From: Petrolisthes cinctipes
Lineage: Eukaryota; Arthropoda; Malacostraca; Decapoda; Porcellanidae
Direction of reading: 5' to 3'
Assembly (NCBI GenBank): GCA_033782935.1
Contig: JAWQEG010000128.1
Location: 2,046,001-2,110,000 of the forward strand
DNA: 64,000 nucleotides
The position numbers and the translations under genes are program-made. This document shows, in pieces, positions 61,978-64,000 of the stretch. The notes below the pieces were generated by a model, which was given only the letters and a program-made list of their open reading frames with translations, did no database searches and was not told where the DNA came from. Each line of letters opens with the position of its first letter. Position 1 is the first letter of the stretch.

Positions 61978-64000
61978 TGTTTTCAAAATACAGGCCCAAA
62001 ACATGCTGAAAATCGATATTTTAAGTGCCCAAAGTCGATATGTGCATGCATCTTCTGTACCCGTTTATATCTCAAATTCAGGCTCAAAACACCCGAAAAT
62101 TCGGTATTTTTGGGTCCTAGAAGCGATCTGTACATCCCTACTCCTAGTTAGAATGTTTTCAAGATACAGACCCAAAATATGCTCAAAATCGATATTTTAG
62201 GTGCCCAAAGTCAATATGTGCATGCATCTTTTGTACCCGTTTATATCTCAAATTCAGGCTCAAAACACCCGAAAATTCGTTATTTTTGGGTCCTAGAAGC
62301 GATCTGTACATCCCTACTCCTAGTTAGAATGTTTTCAAGATACAGACCCAAAACATGCTCAAAATCGATATTTTAGGTGCCCAAAAGTCGATATGTGCAT
62401 GCATCTTCTGTACCCGTTTATATCCCAAATTCAACATCAAACCACCCGAAAATTCGATATTTTTGGGTTCCAGAAGCGATCTGTACATGCCTACTCAGTG
62501 CTAGAAATTTTTCAAAATATAGGCTCAAAACATGCTAAAAATCGATATTTTTAGTGTCCAAAGTCGATATGTGCATGCATTATCTGTACCCGTTTATATC
62601 TCAAATTCAGGCTCAAAACACCCGAAAATTCGATATTTTGGGGTCCCAGAAGCGATCTGTACTTGCCTACTCTGTGCTAGAGTATTTTCAAAATACAGGC
62701 CCAAAACAAGCTGAAAATCGTTATTTTAGGTGACCAAAGTCAATATGTGTATGCATCTTCTGCACCAGTTTATATCCCAAATTCAACCTCAAAACACCCA
62801 AAAATTCTATGTTTTTGGGTCCTAGAAGCGATCTGTACATGCCTACTCAGTGCTAGAATGTTTTCAAAATATAGGCTTAAAACATGCTAAAAATCGATAT
62901 TTTAAGTGTCCAAAGTCGATATGTGCATGCATTATCTGTACCCGTTTTTATCTCAAATTCAGGCTCAAAACACCCGAAAATTTGATATTTGGGGGTCCCA
63001 GAAGTGATCTGTACATGCCTACTCAGTGCTAGAATATTTTCAAGATATAGGCCCAAAAAATGCTAAAAATCGATATTTTAGGTGCCCAAAGTCGATATCT
63101 CAAATTCAGGCCCAAAATACCCGAAAATTCGATATTTTGGGGTCACAGAAGCGAACTGTACATGCCTAATCCGTGTTAGATTATTTTCAAAATACAGGCC
63201 CAAAACATACTGAAAATCGATCTTTTAGGTGCCCAAAAGTCGATATGTGCATGCATCTTCTGTACCCGTTTATATCCCAAATTCAACCTCAAAACACCCG
63301 AAAATTCGATATTTTTGGGTCCCAGAAGCGATCTGTACATGCCTACTCAGTGCTAGAATGTTTTCAAAATAAAGGCTCAAAACATGCTAAAAATCGATAT
63401 TTTAAGTGTCCAAAGTCGATATGTGCATGCATCATCTGTACCCGTTTTTATCTCAAATTCAGGCTCAAAACACCCGAAAATTCGATATTTGGGGGTCCCA
63501 GAAGTGATCTGTACATGCCTACTTAGTGCTAGAATATTTTCATGATATAGGCCCAAAAAATGCTAAAAATCGATATTTTAGGTGCCCAAAGTTGATATCT
63601 CAAATTCAGGCCCAAAAAACCCGAAAATTCGATATTTTGGGGTCCCAGAAGTGAACTGTACATGCCTACTCCGTGTTAGAGTATTTTCAAAATACAGGCC
63701 CAAAACATACTGAAAATCGATCTTTTAGGTGCCCAAAAGTCGATATGTGCCTGCATCTTCTGTACCCGTTTATATCTCAAATTCAGGCTCAAAACACCCG
63801 AAAATTCGATATTTTGGGGTCCCAGAAGCGATCTGTACATGCCTACTCAGATGCAGGCCCAAAACATGCTGAAAATCGATATTTTAGGTGCCCAAAGTCA
63901 ACATGTGTATGCATCTTCTGCACTCGTTTATATCTCAAATTAAACCTCAAAACACCCGAAAATTCAATAATTTTGGGTCCCAGAAGCGATCTGTACATGC
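61978..64000. repeat. Satellite stretch at the right window edge
   Basis: About 2 kb of full-length and 147-bp monomers. Two approximate copies of a block with CCCGTTTTTATC, GATATTTGGGGGTCCC and GCCCAAAAAATGC occur near 62850-63150 and 63340-63640, suggesting a ~500-bp three-monomer HOR (176 + 147 + 177). The array continues beyond the window. Confidence 0.75.
63681..63695. other. Example dyad, G/C-ended form
   Basis: GTATTTT-C-AAAATAC keeps 7-bp pairing although both outer bases differ from the A/T-ended form. The paired change G...C for A...T is linked to the CCGTGTTAGA subtype. Confidence 0.85.

Larger units (their letters stand above)
1..64000. repeat. Satellite DNA array, ~176-bp monomer, head to tail across the whole window
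   Basis: Recurrent words such as AAAATCGATATTTT, CCCGTTTATATCTC and GGTCCCAGAAGCGATC recur about every 176 bp from the first to the last base, always on the + strand. Neither window edge reaches unique sequence, so the array is larger than 64 kb. No gap in periodicity long enough for a gene or inserted element was seen. Monomers differ by substitutions and a small set of recurring deletions. The longest open frames are satellite read-through: the same peptide words recur in different frames because 176 is not a multiple of three, and frames end at stops embedded in the repeat. Size and higher-order structure suggest a centromeric or pericentromeric satellite of a complex eukaryote. I do not recognise the family, and centromere identity would need CENH3/CENP-A mapping. 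Confidence 0.98.

Noticed and set aside
1..64000. CRISPR array
   Set aside because: There are no short repeats separated by unique spacers. The entire unit is repeated and there are no cas genes.
1..64000. Tandem repeat of a protein-coding gene family or repeat protein
   Set aside because: 176-bp and 147-bp periods give frameshifts between successive units, and stops occur in every frame within a few monomers.

Overview
The whole 64 kb window is one uninterrupted head-to-tail array of a ~176-bp satellite, with roughly 370 monomers all on the same strand. I find no protein gene, RNA gene, transposon, CRISPR array, promoter or unique sequence. Open reading frames of up to 187 codons exist only because the satellite is read through in whichever frame happens to lack stops; they repeat the same peptide words with the repeat period and are not genes. 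The monomer is about 39% GC. Length, AT-richness, array size and higher-order structure resemble a centromeric or pericentromeric satellite of a complex eukaryote. A plant is plausible, but I do not recognise the family and cannot name the species, and centromere function is inference.

Monomer anatomy. The 176-bp monomer is itself a diverged dimer of two 88-bp halves. They align end to end without gaps at 57/88 identities in one monomer compared in full and 60/88 for a by-eye majority sequence. Each half carries A/T-tracts spaced about 10.5 bp. Half A contains a 14-nt alternating purine-pyrimidine run; half B ends in a short hairpin-forming dyad. Length variants recur: a 147-bp class (29-bp deletion removing most of the alternating run), a 158/159-bp class (net 18-bp deletion removing the dyad), and rarer 165-, 146-, 98-, 89- and 70-bp forms. 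The 89- and 70-bp forms are explained by an exact 88-bp half-unit loss.

Layout. The array is a chain of local higher-order repeats (HORs), each present only two to four times: 676 bp (4-mer, 1.2-2.6 kb); a 1.04-kb block repeated at 3.1-kb spacing (3.1-7.3 kb); 2,848 bp (17-mer, three near-identical copies, 9.34-17.87 kb); overlapping 2,171- and 1,513-bp duplications (19.3-24.0 kb); 2,845/2,668 bp (22.6-28.1 kb, the second copy lacking exactly one monomer); 991 bp (27.1-29.1 kb); 3,047 bp (18-mer, two copies, 28.0-34.1 kb) containing a nested ~1,029-bp 6-mer; 1,705 bp (35.0-37.4 kb); a 334-bp 2-mer (37.8-39.0 kb); 1,675 bp (39.6-42.9 kb); 1,206 bp (7-mer, about 3.8 copies, 42.9-47.5 kb); a shuffled mosaic (47.3-52.8 kb); 2,050 bp (12-mer, two copies, 52.3-56.4 kb); and 2,638 bp (16-mer, two copies, 56.7-62.0 kb). 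No single HOR dominates, which fits repeated local unequal exchange.

Boundaries and monomer counts come from hand comparison of marker bases and are good to about 10-40 bp unless a monomer start is stated. I define a monomer start as the C of the recurrent CATGCT/CATACT word.
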